Below are positions 9,342 through 18,579 of a stretch of DNA of 64,000 nt, piece after piece. This stretch comes from Candidatus Kapaibacterium sp. Its GTDB lineage: Bacteria > Bacteroidota > Ignavibacteria > Kapaibacteriales > UBA2268. The stretch covers positions 1 to 64,000 of the forward strand of contig JAPLFL010000089.1 in the NCBI GenBank assembly GCA_026390695.1, read 5' to 3'. The position numbers and the translations under genes were made by a program. The notes below the pieces were generated by a model. That model was not told the DNA's origin. It worked only from the letters and a program-made list of their open reading frames with translations, and made no database searches. How positions within the stretch are numbered: the stretch's first letter is position 1; every line of letters begins with the position of its first letter.

Positions 9342-9381
9342 TTTGCAATTTAATTATTTTTCCTATTAAAAAAAAAGGGTA

Positions 9382-10875
9382 TCAGATTCTCTTTTTAAGT
9401 TCATTCATAAAGTTTTCAAATGTAAGTTTAACTTTTTTATCAGTTGATAAATAGTTTTCGATTGCTGTGTAAGCATGTAGAACGGTAGAGTGGTCGCGAT
9501 TTCCAAAGAATTCACCAATAACTTTCAATGAATGAGTAGTGAAATATTTTGACAAATACATAGACATTTGCCTTGCCAATACAATTTCATGTTTCCTTGA
9601 TTTGGAAAGAACCTGTTCTACGGGTATATCATAAAAATCAGTCACTAATTTCATAATATCTTCTAATGTAATTTTCCTTTGCTCACAAAGTCCTAATCCA
9701 TATAAAGACTCTTTGGCAAGATCAAGACTCATTTCCCTCTGATCTAAAGTCACTTTAGCGAGTAAACTTATGAAAGCGCCCTCTAATTCACGTATATTAT
9801 TGGTAACATTGCGTGCTAAATATTCTACAATTTCATCAGGTATTTCAATTCCTTCATCATCGCATTTGCGCTTTAGTATTGCCATTCTAAGTTCCAGATC
9901 CGGTGCTTGGATGTCAACGGTAAGCCCCCACTGGAAGCGGGAAATCAGTCTTTCATTTACATCTTTTAATTCACGAGGTGGTTTATCACTTGTAAGAATT
10001 ATTTGTTTACCTGCCTGAAGAAGAGCATTGAATGTGTGAAAGAAGTTATCCTGAGTCTTTTCTTTTCCTGCAAAAAACTGAATATCTTCAATTATCAGAA
10101 CATCAATTCCACGATAGAAATTGATAAAATCATTCATTTTCTGATTCTTCAGCGCATCTACAAATTCCATTGTAAAGCGCTCACTGACTGTATAAAGAAC
10201 ACGAACTTTGGGATTTTTTCTGATTATATGATTACCAATTGCTTGGGCAAGGTGTGTTTTGCCCATACCGGAGCCACCATATATAAACAGTGGATTGAAT
10301 TTTGTTCCGCCCGGTTTGGATGCAACTGCATTAGCTGCAGAATGAGCCAATTGGTTACTATCTCCTACAATGAAATTCTCAAGAGTAAAGCGAGGATGTA
10401 AAAAAGTTTGAAATTCGTTTTTTGATGTATCTGCCTGTGAAAATGGCAGTACTGGCTGTTGTGTACTCGGAGCATAACGAAAAGCAGGTATTTTTATGGA
10501 TTTTTTCTTTTGCTTAGAATCGCTGCTATCGACCATTACTTCGTAAAGAAGCCTTGAATCAGCTCCAAGCACTTTATGCAAACTTGCTTTTAATAAGTCA
10601 TAATAATGTTCTTCTATCCATTCAAAGAAGAACTGGCTTGGGACGGTTATCACAAGTTCTTTGCCTTCTAAGCGGATGGCTTTTATCGGTTCAAACCATG
10701 TTCTAAATACAGACTGGGAGACATTATCCTTAATTATCACCAAACACTTTTCCCAAAAATATTGAGGTTCATTCTTTGAACTTAAACTTTTAAGTTCAGC
10801 CAACCCTAATTCTTGCTTCTTTTCAAAGAAGTCGTTAGAATATATCGAACCTGTGATTTTTGCTCTTTCCGTCAT
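9382..10875 (-). CDS. dnaA: Chromosomal replication initiator DnaA
   Basis: DnaA is the AAA+ ATPase that opens the replication origin. The 497-residue protein has an N-terminal DnaB/DnaA-interacting domain I beginning near residue 39 (WEKCLVIIKDNVSQSVFRTW), after an extension of about 38 residues that most DnaA proteins lack. A variable linker is followed by the AAA+ domain with Walker A GGSGMGKT at 200-207 and Walker B VLIIEDIQF. C-terminal domain IV carries the DNA-binding signature NRDHSTVLHA (usually GRDHTTVLHA). An intrinsic terminator follows it. The 421-bp region upstream is shared divergently with a T9SS protein gene and shows no clear DnaA boxes. Confidence 0.97.
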   Translation of the reverse strand: MTERAKITGSIYSNDFFEKKQELGLAELKSLSSKNEPQYFWEKCLVIIKDNVSQSVFRTWFEPIKAIRLEGKELVITVPSQFFFEWIEEHYYDLLKASLHKVLGADSRLLYEVMVDSSDSKQKKKSIKIPAFRYAPSTQQPVLPFSQADTSKNEFQTFLHPRFTLENFIVGDSNQLAHSAANAVASKPGGTKFNPLFIYGGSGMGKTHLAQAIGNHIIRKNPKVRVLYTVSERFTMEFVDALKNQKMNDFINFYRGIDVLIIEDIQFFAGKEKTQDNFFHTFNALLQAGKQIILTSDKPPRELKDVNERLISRFQWGLTVDIQAPDLELRMAILKRKCDDEGIEIPDEIVEYLARNVTNNIRELEGAFISLLAKVTLDQREMSLDLAKESLYGLGLCEQRKITLEDIMKLVTDFYDIPVEQVLSKSRKHEIVLARQMSMYLSKYFTTHSLKVIGEFFGNRDHSTVLHAYTAIENYLSTDKKVKLTFENFMNELKKRI

Positions 10876-11296
10876 TGTTTCCTATTCTAATTATCCTACA
10901 AATTTTGAAATCTAAAAGGAATTTATATATTCCTAATTATCAAATTCAGCATATTTTAAAAATGTTTTTTTTGCTTCATCATTTTATCAAAAGTAAAAAT
11001 GGGATTTAAAAGCTAAAATGTCAAGAACTATATTTTTCAATTTTAAAATTTTTTACTTGCATATTTCAACTAACATATTTATCAATGAATTACTGAATGG
11101 TCAAATATATTCTTTTTATTCATAATTTGTAAATATTAGTTAAATCAGTTTATTATAGGACAGGTATTCCGAAAGCAGGTTTTAATGTCATTGTTCAATT
11201 TTTTATCACTGAAAACAAACTTTTATTCAAATTCTTTACAAATTATATCATCTTAATCGTCTATTATTTTGTTGAAATATTTTTTATAAATTTTTA
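10876..11296. other. AT-rich divergent intergenic region upstream of dnaA
   Basis: This 421-bp stretch separates dnaA (minus) from a secreted-protein gene (plus) and must hold both promoters. It is markedly AT-rich, with several A/T runs. I searched by eye for TTATNCACA boxes on both strands and found none, only weak partial matches such as TTATCCTACA at about 10891. It is therefore not supported as oriC from the sequence alone. No small gene or RNA was recognised. Confidence 0.5.
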
Positions 11297-13645
11297 TTGA
11301 TGATAATGAAGCATATTTTTTCTATAGTGGCTCTGATCCTACTTGCAAGGATAAATATGATTTCTCAGTGGGAAGAAATTAAAACAATTCCTAATTCATA
11401 TAAACAAACTTATTGGTTTGAAATCTGGTTTTTGAATACCGACCCTAATTATGGTTGGATATGCGGTTCGGATGGAAAAGTGATAAGAACTACCGATGCT
11501 GGTAAAACTTGGGCTGGCTCTTGGGTTGGCGGTGCTATACATCTGGAAGGTATTTGTTTTCTAAATAAGAACATTGGCTATACGTCCGGTGGCGGATACA
11601 TTTTTAAAACTACTAACGGTGGTGTTTCTTGGGTTGATGTTACTCCATTTGGCAGTACTGGTCTTTTATGGGGAAATTATTTTATTAATCCCAATGTTGG
11701 TTGTGTTATCGGAGGTGGCTGCAATGATGGAGGCCCGCTTACAAGTTACAACACAAGTGACGGTGGCATGAGCTGGGCAATGTCAACGGTAGTAGCACCG
11801 AATTCTGCATTCTCCGATTTAGTGCTCTATCCGAACGGTCATGGCTTTGCAACCAGTAATGGTTTGATCTGGTCAACCGATGATTTCGGTGCTAACTGGT
11901 CTCTATATTCTAAGTCAGGAAACTTCGACTGGCAGGAGGATCTCTGGATTAGCGGCAAAACTTTTATGGTTCCGTATTCTGTCGGCTGTGATACCGAAGA
12001 TCGCGGTGGCGGCTTACGTACATCAAATGATAATGGAATAACTTGGAGAGATTTTAGTACAAACAGGCCAATGTACGGTGGTTTCCTGCTTGATTCTAAT
12101 AAAGGCTGGGGCTGCGGACTTCGGAATGCTGTGTTTTATACGAGTAATGGCGGAAGAAACTGGATAATTCAAAACTGTGGAATTGCTCCGAATACCGATC
12201 TTGATGATTTTTGGTTTATCAATGATACTACTGGCTATGTTTGCGGAAATAATGCTCTATATAAATATAAAAAGATTGACACTCTTTATCCGGTAATTAA
12301 TCCCGGGCCTGCTATTAAAGCCTGCATTGGCGATACTGTGCTCTTAGAAACCACAGAATTTTATAAAAATTATCTTTGGTCAAACGGAGAAACAAGTCAA
12401 AAGATTCAAATTACAAACTCAGGCACTTTTTCAGTCAATGTTTGGAATAATGATTGTGATCTTGCTTCTGCTGCGGCTGTTGTAGTAAACTTTTCCCGTC
12501 CGAAGGCAACTATTTCTGCTTTTCCGGGCAACTTTATTTGTACCGGTGATACTGTTACTCTTACTTGTAATGAAATTTTCCCTAATTATTTATGGTCAAC
12601 TGGTGAAAAAACAAAAAATATTCGTGTATCTAAGTCCGGTTCTTACTCTCTGACTGTAATTGATTCACTATCTTGTCAAAATTCTTTCTCTATTGACATC
12701 AATATTCATCCTCTGCCTGTCCCTAAAATAAAAGAAATGGGCTTTCGCAACTTCTGTGTCGATGATTCTCTCATTCTTTACACTGACAAACGCTTCCCAA
12801 GCATGAAATGGTACCGCAAAGGATCGCTTTCTCCGGTAAGTACCGATAGTTTTTATGTTGCTTATAAGTCCGGAGAATTCTTTGTCGAAGTTGTAGATAC
12901 TTTTGGCTGCCATGGAGTTTCTGATACAATCGCTGCTACTATGCGTTATGACACTAATCGGGTGGCTTTGTCTCTTGTAAGTGCTCAAAAGGAATTTGAT
13001 CTCGATTCTGTGGCTCCTCCGGCTACTAATTGCAAAATTTTAAAGATAATTAACCTCTCTTCTCATAATTTTATTATCGATGACGCTTGGCTTATACACA
13101 ATCTCGCCTTTGCTGTGCCACAAAATCAATTCCCTATATTCATTCCAGCTGGGGATTCCTCTCTTTTAACGCTATGTTACACACCTGCTAATCTATCTTT
13201 GGAACGTGATACTCTTGTTTTAAGCGATGAATGTTGGCCGCACTTCCTTCCACTTAAAGCTGTGGGACTTCCCCTTATAAAAATAGGTGATGCAAACTGT
13301 ACTATCTCAGTTTTACTTAAATCTACGACAATTCCTCTGCGAGATAAATACTTTCATCCTAATAATGCGGCTCCCAATCCTGCTGATAATCAAACCGGCG
13401 TCCAATTTCTATACGCTTCTGCCGATGATAAGACACTTGCAGTTACTGCTTACCTCGTTAATCAATTAGGTCAGCGAATTTCCGATGCTCAAATATCAAT
13501 TTCTGATCGTCAAAACTCTAATAATCTCACTCTTTGGCTCGCTTCTGCTAATTTTAACACTATTAATCTCCCTTCTGGGCTCTATTATATTATAATTAAC
13601 ACAAATTCTGATACATTTTATCAGAATATAATTGTTCAACACTAA
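11297..13645 (+). CDS. Secreted BNR/YCF48-type beta-propeller protein with Ig-like repeats and T9SS sorting domain
   Basis: The 782-residue protein starts with a signal peptide (KHIFSIVALILLARINMISQ). Residues about 25-330 are a beta-propeller with repeated DGGxxW and TTDAGKTW-like Asp-box turns, as in YCF48/sortilin-type propellers. Next come three related Ig-like repeats of about 70 residues, each opening with C-x-D-DT or CxGDT, having a YLWSxGE core and closing on a Cys. The last 90 residues hold the NAAPNPADNQ start and the GLYYIIINT end of a type A T9SS sorting domain. It is predicted to be exported and anchored to or released at the cell surface. The substrate is unknown. ATG 11297 and ATG 11303 are both possible starts. 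The 3' part of the gene is unusually pyrimidine-rich on the coding strand. Confidence 0.85.
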   Translation: MMIMKHIFSIVALILLARINMISQWEEIKTIPNSYKQTYWFEIWFLNTDPNYGWICGSDGKVIRTTDAGKTWAGSWVGGAIHLEGICFLNKNIGYTSGGGYIFKTTNGGVSWVDVTPFGSTGLLWGNYFINPNVGCVIGGGCNDGGPLTSYNTSDGGMSWAMSTVVAPNSAFSDLVLYPNGHGFATSNGLIWSTDDFGANWSLYSKSGNFDWQEDLWISGKTFMVPYSVGCDTEDRGGGLRTSNDNGITWRDFSTNRPMYGGFLLDSNKGWGCGLRNAVFYTSNGGRNWIIQNCGIAPNTDLDDFWFINDTTGYVCGNNALYKYKKIDTLYPVINPGPAIKACIGDTVLLETTEFYKNYLWSNGETSQKIQITNSGTFSVNVWNNDCDLASAAAVVVNFSRPKATISAFPGNFICTGDTVTLTCNEIFPNYLWSTGEKTKNIRVSKSGSYSLTVIDSLSCQNSFSIDINIHPLPVPKIKEMGFRNFCVDDSLILYTDKRFPSMKWYRKGSLSPVSTDSFYVAYKSGEFFVEVVDTFGCHGVSDTIAATMRYDTNRVALSLVSAQKEFDLDSVAPPATNCKILKIINLSSHNFIIDDAWLIHNLAFAVPQNQFPIFIPAGDSSLLTLCYTPANLSLERDTLVLSDECWPHFLPLKAVGLPLIKIGDANCTISVLLKSTTIPLRDKYFHPNNAAPNPADNQTGVQFLYASADDKTLAVTAYLVNQLGQRISDAQISISDRQNSNNLTLWLASANFNTINLPSGLYYIIINTNSDTFYQNIIVQH

Positions 13646-13663
13646 ATTAAAGCTAAATATTAA

Positions 13664-15766
13664 ATGCAATTTCTAAATCCTGTCTTCCTTTTCGGACTAT
13701 TTGCCGCCTCTATTCCACTTATTTTACACCTTTTAAACCTAAGAAAACTCAAGACAATTGAATTTTCAACACTTTCTTTCCTAAAAGAATTACAAAAAAC
13801 TAAAATAAGACGCCTGAAAATCAAACAAATCATCCTTCTGATACTCCGTACACTAATTATTTTATTTACTGTACTCGCTTTTGCACGTCCTGCAATCAAA
13901 GGAACAATCCCTGGATTCGTTTCTTATGCTAAAACAAGCACCGCAATCATTCTTGACAACTCTTTAAGCATGGATGTGTCCGATGCTTATGGAAATAGAT
14001 TCAATCAAGCTAAAAATAATGTTCATGCAATACTGGCAAGCCTCAAAGAAGCCGACGAAGCAGCAATTATTCCTGCTTCTGGGCTCGATATTACCAATAA
14101 ATATGAAATGACACGCAATTTTACACTCCTAAAAGAAGAATTGTCCCAAATTAAAATATCCGCCGGACGCGCTAATCTTGAACATGCACTCCTTTTAGCA
14201 ACTAATTTAATGAATAAATCTAATAATTTAAACAAAGAAATATATATAATCAGCGATTGCCAACGAAATAACTTCGATTCCCAATTCAAAGATTCACTTA
14301 AAATCCTAACAAAAGGAATTTCACTATATATCTTGCCCGTTGGAAATAAATCTAACTCCGATATACATAATAATTCATTAGATTCAATAGAATTAGTCAC
14401 TCAGATTTTTGAAACTAACAAACCCATAGACATTAATTTCCACGTTTCTAATAGTTCTAACAAAGATTCAAAAGGTATTGTCTCAACTTTACTATTCAAT
14501 AAAAACAGAGTAGCTCAACGTGCAATCGATATTCCTGCTTCTAACAGCCGATCATTTCCTGTTACAGCAATTCCAACAAGTGCAGGAGTTTATAAAGCAG
14601 AAATTGATCTCGAAAATGATGCTCTTGAATTAGATAATCATAGATATTTTGGATTTATAATACCTGAAAAACCAAAAGTACTCGTATTCGGACAAGAATC
14701 TAAATTAGATTATCTAATTGCAGCAATTAGATATAAGATTTCCGATTCATATTGCAACGTTGATCTTGCTCCGCCCGCAAATATTTCAACATCTAACTTA
14801 AATAATTATGAATTAGTCATCCTTGCTACCGGGCCATACACAAAAGCAGACTTTACAAAGATCGCACAATATATAAAAACAGGCGGATCAGCATTAATTT
14901 TTGCCGATGAAACTACAAATGCAGAAGTTTTTATACTGGCAATGAAAGATTTAGGATTAGATGACATCAAAAATCTATATTTTTCAGACAAATCACCAGC
15001 ATCTTTCAGCGAATTAGACAAAGTAAACAGAATTTTTGAAGGAGTTTTCCGTGGATCAACAGAAAAAAAAGAAATAGCAGAAAGTCCAAAGATAATTCGA
15101 GCTATGCCAACAAGTTCGGGGCAACACTTAATAGACATTCCTGGCGGAGCTTTCTTAACCGAACTAACTTATGGAGATGGAAAAATACTATATTGCGCCG
15201 TTCCACCAACACTTACATGGAGTTCATTACCATTAACAGGAATATTTCCAACATTAATATACAGAGCAATAATAATTTTATCAGCAAAAGATAATCTTGG
15301 ATTCGTAGCAGAAGTAAATCAACCATTTACACTCAAATTACCACGAGTTTTTGCTGCCGGTGGCAACTTTAAAATAATAGAACCAGACGGTATTGAATCA
15401 TATAAACAAGCAATAAAGATGCCAAGCGGAGCGATAATACCATTTGAACCATTTATAAAACCAGGAGTTTACATTGTAGTTAATTCAGCAGGAAAAGCAG
15501 TAACAACAATATCAGTTAATATACCAAACAGCGAATCAAAACTAATATTTATGAGTAAATCAGAACTGATAGAACGATTTAAACTAAGATCAGACAAAGG
15601 TTTAAACATAGAATACATAGAGGACGCACAATCCATATCAAAATCAATAAATCGGGCACGCACCGGAACAGAATTATGGCAATTTTTACTAATATTAACA
15701 TTAATAGCAGCAATAGCAGAAATGTTTGTCAGCCGATCAGGCAAAGCCGAAACTTATGATAAGTGA
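13664..15766 (+). CDS. BatA-domain / VWA membrane protein
   Basis: The 700-residue protein opens with the two-helix BatA (aerotolerance N-terminal) domain (FLNPVFLFGLFAASIPLILH to LRTLIILFTVLAFARP, residues 1-77). A von Willebrand A domain follows, with the MIDAS motif DNSLS at 98-102. A long periplasmic part that includes a glutamine-amidotransferase-like segment around 390-420 leads to a C-terminal membrane helix (about 668-690). In Bacteroidota such proteins are thought to sit with MoxR ATPases in envelope-stress modules. Here no MoxR or Bat partner is adjacent, and the only neighbour is the T9SS protein 18 bp upstream, which may be co-transcribed. The molecular role is unknown. Confidence 0.82.
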   Translation: MQFLNPVFLFGLFAASIPLILHLLNLRKLKTIEFSTLSFLKELQKTKIRRLKIKQIILLILRTLIILFTVLAFARPAIKGTIPGFVSYAKTSTAIILDNSLSMDVSDAYGNRFNQAKNNVHAILASLKEADEAAIIPASGLDITNKYEMTRNFTLLKEELSQIKISAGRANLEHALLLATNLMNKSNNLNKEIYIISDCQRNNFDSQFKDSLKILTKGISLYILPVGNKSNSDIHNNSLDSIELVTQIFETNKPIDINFHVSNSSNKDSKGIVSTLLFNKNRVAQRAIDIPASNSRSFPVTAIPTSAGVYKAEIDLENDALELDNHRYFGFIIPEKPKVLVFGQESKLDYLIAAIRYKISDSYCNVDLAPPANISTSNLNNYELVILATGPYTKADFTKIAQYIKTGGSALIFADETTNAEVFILAMKDLGLDDIKNLYFSDKSPASFSELDKVNRIFEGVFRGSTEKKEIAESPKIIRAMPTSSGQHLIDIPGGAFLTELTYGDGKILYCAVPPTLTWSSLPLTGIFPTLIYRAIIILSAKDNLGFVAEVNQPFTLKLPRVFAAGGNFKIIEPDGIESYKQAIKMPSGAIIPFEPFIKPGVYIVVNSAGKAVTTISVNIPNSESKLIFMSKSELIERFKLRSDKGLNIEYIEDAQSISKSINRARTGTELWQFLLILTLIAAIAEMFVSRSGKAETYDK

Positions 15767-16026
15767 ATATTATAAGTATTCTAATATATTAAACATTGAT
15801 ATTATGCTCCAGTTATTCTGAATGAAGTGAAGAATCCAATTCCATAATCATTTTCTATATATTTTAGTCTCATTATTTTCCATTTATAATTAACTATTTA
15901 TAATTTATAATTAGTTTATATTATATCTAATTGTATATCTATTCTATTTTAGAATAATATTGCTAATAATATTCAAAAATCTATACGTTATTAGATCATA
16001 TTTAGTAAATATAAATCATTATATTG

Positions 16027-16278
16027 AGTAAAAATTCATTTAAGAGCATAATAAATTCATTTAAGAGCATAATAAATTGCTTCAAGAGCATAATAAATTC
16101 CTTTCAGAGCATAAAAAATTGCTTCAAGAGCATAATAAACTCCTTCAAGAGTATAATAAACTCTTTCAAGAGTATAATAAACTCTTTCAAGAGTATAATA
16201 AACTCTTTCAAGAGTATAATAAACTCTTTCAAGAGTATAATAAACTCTTTCAAGAGTATAATAAATTCCTTTAAATTG
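16027..16278. repeat. Minisatellite 2: 21-bp tandem repeat, about 12 copies
   Basis: Twelve units of exactly 21 bp run through this stretch. The right-hand copies (16153-16257) are identical, while those at both ends drift. The unit starts ATAATAAA and contains CTCTTTCAAGAG, a perfect 5-bp inverted repeat (CTCTT/AAGAG) around two bases, in the homogeneous central copies. The array is open in several frames because of its period, giving artefactual NSFKSII and YYTLERV peptides. It is intergenic and without ribosome site. Confidence 0.95.
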
Positions 16279-16370
16279 ATTAGAAATTCGCTTTGGGAGC
16301 AATTATTATAACTTAGCTGATAAATATTTTGATTTTGATTAAATATAAATTCATTAATTTGTAATATTTC

Positions 16371-16522
16371 TCATTCTTGCGAATGCAGGAATCCCCTTCG
16401 ATGATGAACCTGTCATTCCTGCGAATGCAGGAATCCCCTTCGATTATGAACCTGTCATTCCTGCGAATGCAGGAATCCCCTTCGATTATGAACCTGTCAT
16501 TCCTGCGAATGCAGGAATCCCC
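16371..16522. repeat. Array of four palindromic repeats at 42-bp spacing
   Basis: Four copies of the palindromic element with core ATTCCTGC-GAAT-GCAGGAAT followed by CCCC start at 16371, 16413, 16455 and 16497, exactly 42 bp apart. The intervening sequence (TTCGATTATGAACC) is also conserved, so it is a tandem duplication of one element with its flank. Read as protein the core gives VIPANAGIP, a well-known signature of dispersed palindromic repeats in many bacteria. Further copies lie at 16580-16648, 44582-44785 and 55075-55143. Confidence 0.9.
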
Positions 16523-16579
16523 TTCGATTATAATATAATTAATAAAAACGTATAATATATTTTCTCAGGTTATTCTTTA

Positions 16580-16648
16580 GGAGATTCCTGCATTCGCAGG
16601 AATGACACTTCTTTTATTTCTGTCATTCCTGCGAATGCAGGAATCCCC
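16580..16648. repeat. Inverted pair of the same palindromic repeat
   Basis: A minus-oriented copy (16580-16606, GGAGATTCCTGCATTCGCAG onward) and a plus-oriented copy (16622-16648) face each other across 15 bases. The two 27-base arms pair almost completely, and each arm is itself a hairpin, so the locus could form a large cruciform or a stable RNA hairpin. Confidence 0.85.
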
Positions 16649-16675
16649 TTCAAACATAATAAAATAGAATTATCC

Positions 16676-16715
16676 ACAAAAAAAAGGGATCTTTGCACAG
16701 GCAAAAATCCCTTTA
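16676..16715 (-). terminator. Intrinsic terminator of the M2-like peptidase gene
   Basis: On the minus strand AAAGGGAT (16714-16707) pairs with ATCCCTTT (16690-16683), with a second inner pairing TGC/GCA, and is followed by a T-run (16685-16678). It lies 26 bp past the peptidase stop at 16741. Confidence 0.85.
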
Positions 16716-16740
16716 ATATTATAGAAATTTAATTAAATCA

Positions 16741-18447
16741 TCAATTCACAAACTGTTTTGCATAAAATTTTGCCGATAATGGTTCTCCGGTTGCCTTCTC
16801 TATCATTTTATTCCATATCAGAGTATTACCGGGAGCAAAAATATTATCTATAAAGAACTTCCCTACTTCTTTTTTATCCTTAAAACTGAGTGCTTCTGTG
16901 TTAGATTTAAGTACTTTTTGTTCAATAGTAATAAAATATTGTGAAGCAAGTAAATCTCCTAACAAATAATTATGATAATAGCACGGAGAAGTTGCTATAT
17001 GAATCTTAGTTGCCCAATCTGGCATGTTCCGACCAGCCGGACGCTTTATCATTTGATATTTCTCGACTATATCCCACCATAATTTGTTTAAATCTTGTTC
17101 CGGATCGGCGTACATTGCCTTTTCAAAGCGGTACATAACCTGTGCCCAGCGACTAAATACTAATTTCTTTAGTTTAGTTATATTTTTAGTGTCTTCAGCA
17201 ATCTTTGTGGCGTCTTCATTTGATATTCCGATTACGTCATGTAACCATTTGGGATTAGTAGGGAATCGTTCAAACATCATAGCAACAGCTTCGGTAGTAA
17301 AAATATGAGCTGGAGTTCGTAAAATATAGGGTAAATTTTCGTTATAATGCTTTTCATAGAGCGCATGCCCAAATTCATGGAGCATAGTTTCCATCCAACC
17401 GGCTGTAGATTTGAGATTACAGAGCACCCGAATATCTTTCTTTCTGTCAATATTGATGCAATAGGCATGTTGATTCTTTTTAGGACGTTCAAATAGGTCG
17501 GAACCTGCGACTAAATCTTCTATGGGCATTCCAAGACCTTTATAAAACTCTTCAGTAGTCTTTACAATGTCTATTTTTTGGAAATAAACGTCCAAATCTA
17601 AGTTATAAACTTTTGGAGCTTCTTGAAAATATCTGTTTTGATAATCCCAAGGCATTAATTCTTCAGGTTTAATGCTTAAACGAGCAGCTAAAATCTTGTC
17701 CATTTTAGCTTTTTCGCTGGCAAAAGCATCTCTGGTGAGATTATCTAATTCGTCGAAGAGCTTTTCTATTTGTGCGGGTTCCTGTTCTGATAATTTCAGG
17801 CTCATAGTATGGAAATTAGTATATCCCAATTCCTTAGCAATTTCGTTACGAAGTCGGATAATGTTTTTAATATCATCGGCAACGAGCGGACCAATTAATT
17901 TATGAGCTGTCCAAACATCTTGTAGCTCTTTATTATCTGTAGATTTCTTCAGAGTTTCTTCTACATCGTTGTCAGAAAATGTTTTCGAGCCGACAGTAGC
18001 TCTGAAATTGGAGTATTTCATTTCTAAATCGGATGTCATTTTGGATAATTTGTTTAATTTAGCAGTATCAACTTGGTTAGCCGTACATTCATTGAACATA
18101 ACTGTAAGTTGACGAGCCACTAAGGAGTCTTTAATTAATGCAGATTCTTTGAAATCCTTAATTTTTTTGAAATTTTCTTTGTTCGACAGGAAATTATTGA
18201 AGTTAATTTGTAGTGCGGTGACTTTATCCCACAATTCAGGTGAGCTATTAATAGAAGCATCGAAGTAAGCTTTATTTAAAGCGGTTGAAAGAGGTTCATA
18301 AGTAGCGGTATAAGACTTAATAAATTCCTTAGCATTGTTTTCCATTTGAGCGGCATCTCCGTTATTGCAACAATTGTGAAGAAAAAGAGCTGAAAATCCG
18401 AGAATTAACAGCATAAAAGGTGATTTGAAACGATAAAATAATAACAT
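16741..18447 (-). CDS. Lipoprotein zinc peptidase of the M2/M3 gluzincin type
   Basis: The 568-residue protein has a lipoprotein signal peptide with a Cys lipobox (ALFLHNC, Cys26-27) and is predicted to act in the periplasm or on the outer membrane. The zinc site is HEFGH (His357, Glu358, His361), with a likely third ligand Glu386 in TTEAVAM. The overall helical, single-domain length, the N-terminal region beginning MENNAKEFIKSYTATYEPL and the spacing of the third ligand resemble the M2 (ACE-like peptidyl-dipeptidase) family more than M3, but I cannot separate the two firmly without a profile search. It would cleave peptides rather than folded proteins. It is transcribed alone from about 130 bp after nuoI, with its own terminator. 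Confidence 0.82.
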   Translation of the reverse strand: MLLFYRFKSPFMLLILGFSALFLHNCCNNGDAAQMENNAKEFIKSYTATYEPLSTALNKAYFDASINSSPELWDKVTALQINFNNFLSNKENFKKIKDFKESALIKDSLVARQLTVMFNECTANQVDTAKLNKLSKMTSDLEMKYSNFRATVGSKTFSDNDVEETLKKSTDNKELQDVWTAHKLIGPLVADDIKNIIRLRNEIAKELGYTNFHTMSLKLSEQEPAQIEKLFDELDNLTRDAFASEKAKMDKILAARLSIKPEELMPWDYQNRYFQEAPKVYNLDLDVYFQKIDIVKTTEEFYKGLGMPIEDLVAGSDLFERPKKNQHAYCINIDRKKDIRVLCNLKSTAGWMETMLHEFGHALYEKHYNENLPYILRTPAHIFTTEAVAMMFERFPTNPKWLHDVIGISNEDATKIAEDTKNITKLKKLVFSRWAQVMYRFEKAMYADPEQDLNKLWWDIVEKYQMIKRPAGRNMPDWATKIHIATSPCYYHNYLLGDLLASQYFITIEQKVLKSNTEALSFKDKKEVGKFFIDNIFAPGNTLIWNKMIEKATGEPLSAKFYAKQFVN

Positions 18448-18579
18448 AAATCAACTCCTTAAAGATAAAAAAAAATTCTATTGGTGTTAAATTCTATTAG
18501 TTCTGATTTTGATAAATTTATTTAACCAGTTATGAGTATAAATAAATCATTTAATACTCATAACTGAAATTGTATTTGT

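Larger units (their letters stand above)
15767..16740. other. Gene-free 1-kb repeat region between convergent genes
   Basis: No gene is supported in this region between two genes that end toward each other. It carries a half copy of a palindromic element at about 15810-15838 (ATTCTGAATGAAGTGAAGAAT type), minisatellite 2 (16027-16278), a 42-bp-period array of palindromic repeats (16371-16522), an inverted pair of the same repeat (16580-16648), and the terminator of the peptidase gene (16676-16714). Confidence 0.8.

Noticed and set aside
10003..10401. 132-residue frame antisense to dnaA
   Set aside because: It lies entirely inside dnaA on the other strand, has no ribosome site and no domain, and dnaA is a confirmed gene.
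16024..16311. NSFKSII repeat peptide (plus) and YYTLERV repeat peptide (minus)
   Set aside because: Both strands of the 21-bp array are open for the same reason, so neither is credible as a gene. The flanks show no coding signal.
16371..16540. CRISPR-like spacing of the palindromic repeats at 42 bp
   Set aside because: The 'spacers' are identical to each other and only about 14 bp long, there are no cas genes, and the repeats occur singly elsewhere.
16670..16678. A perfect TTATCCACA DnaA box
   Set aside because: A single 9-mer match is expected by chance in 64 kb, and it stands next to a terminator of a peptidase gene with no further boxes around it.
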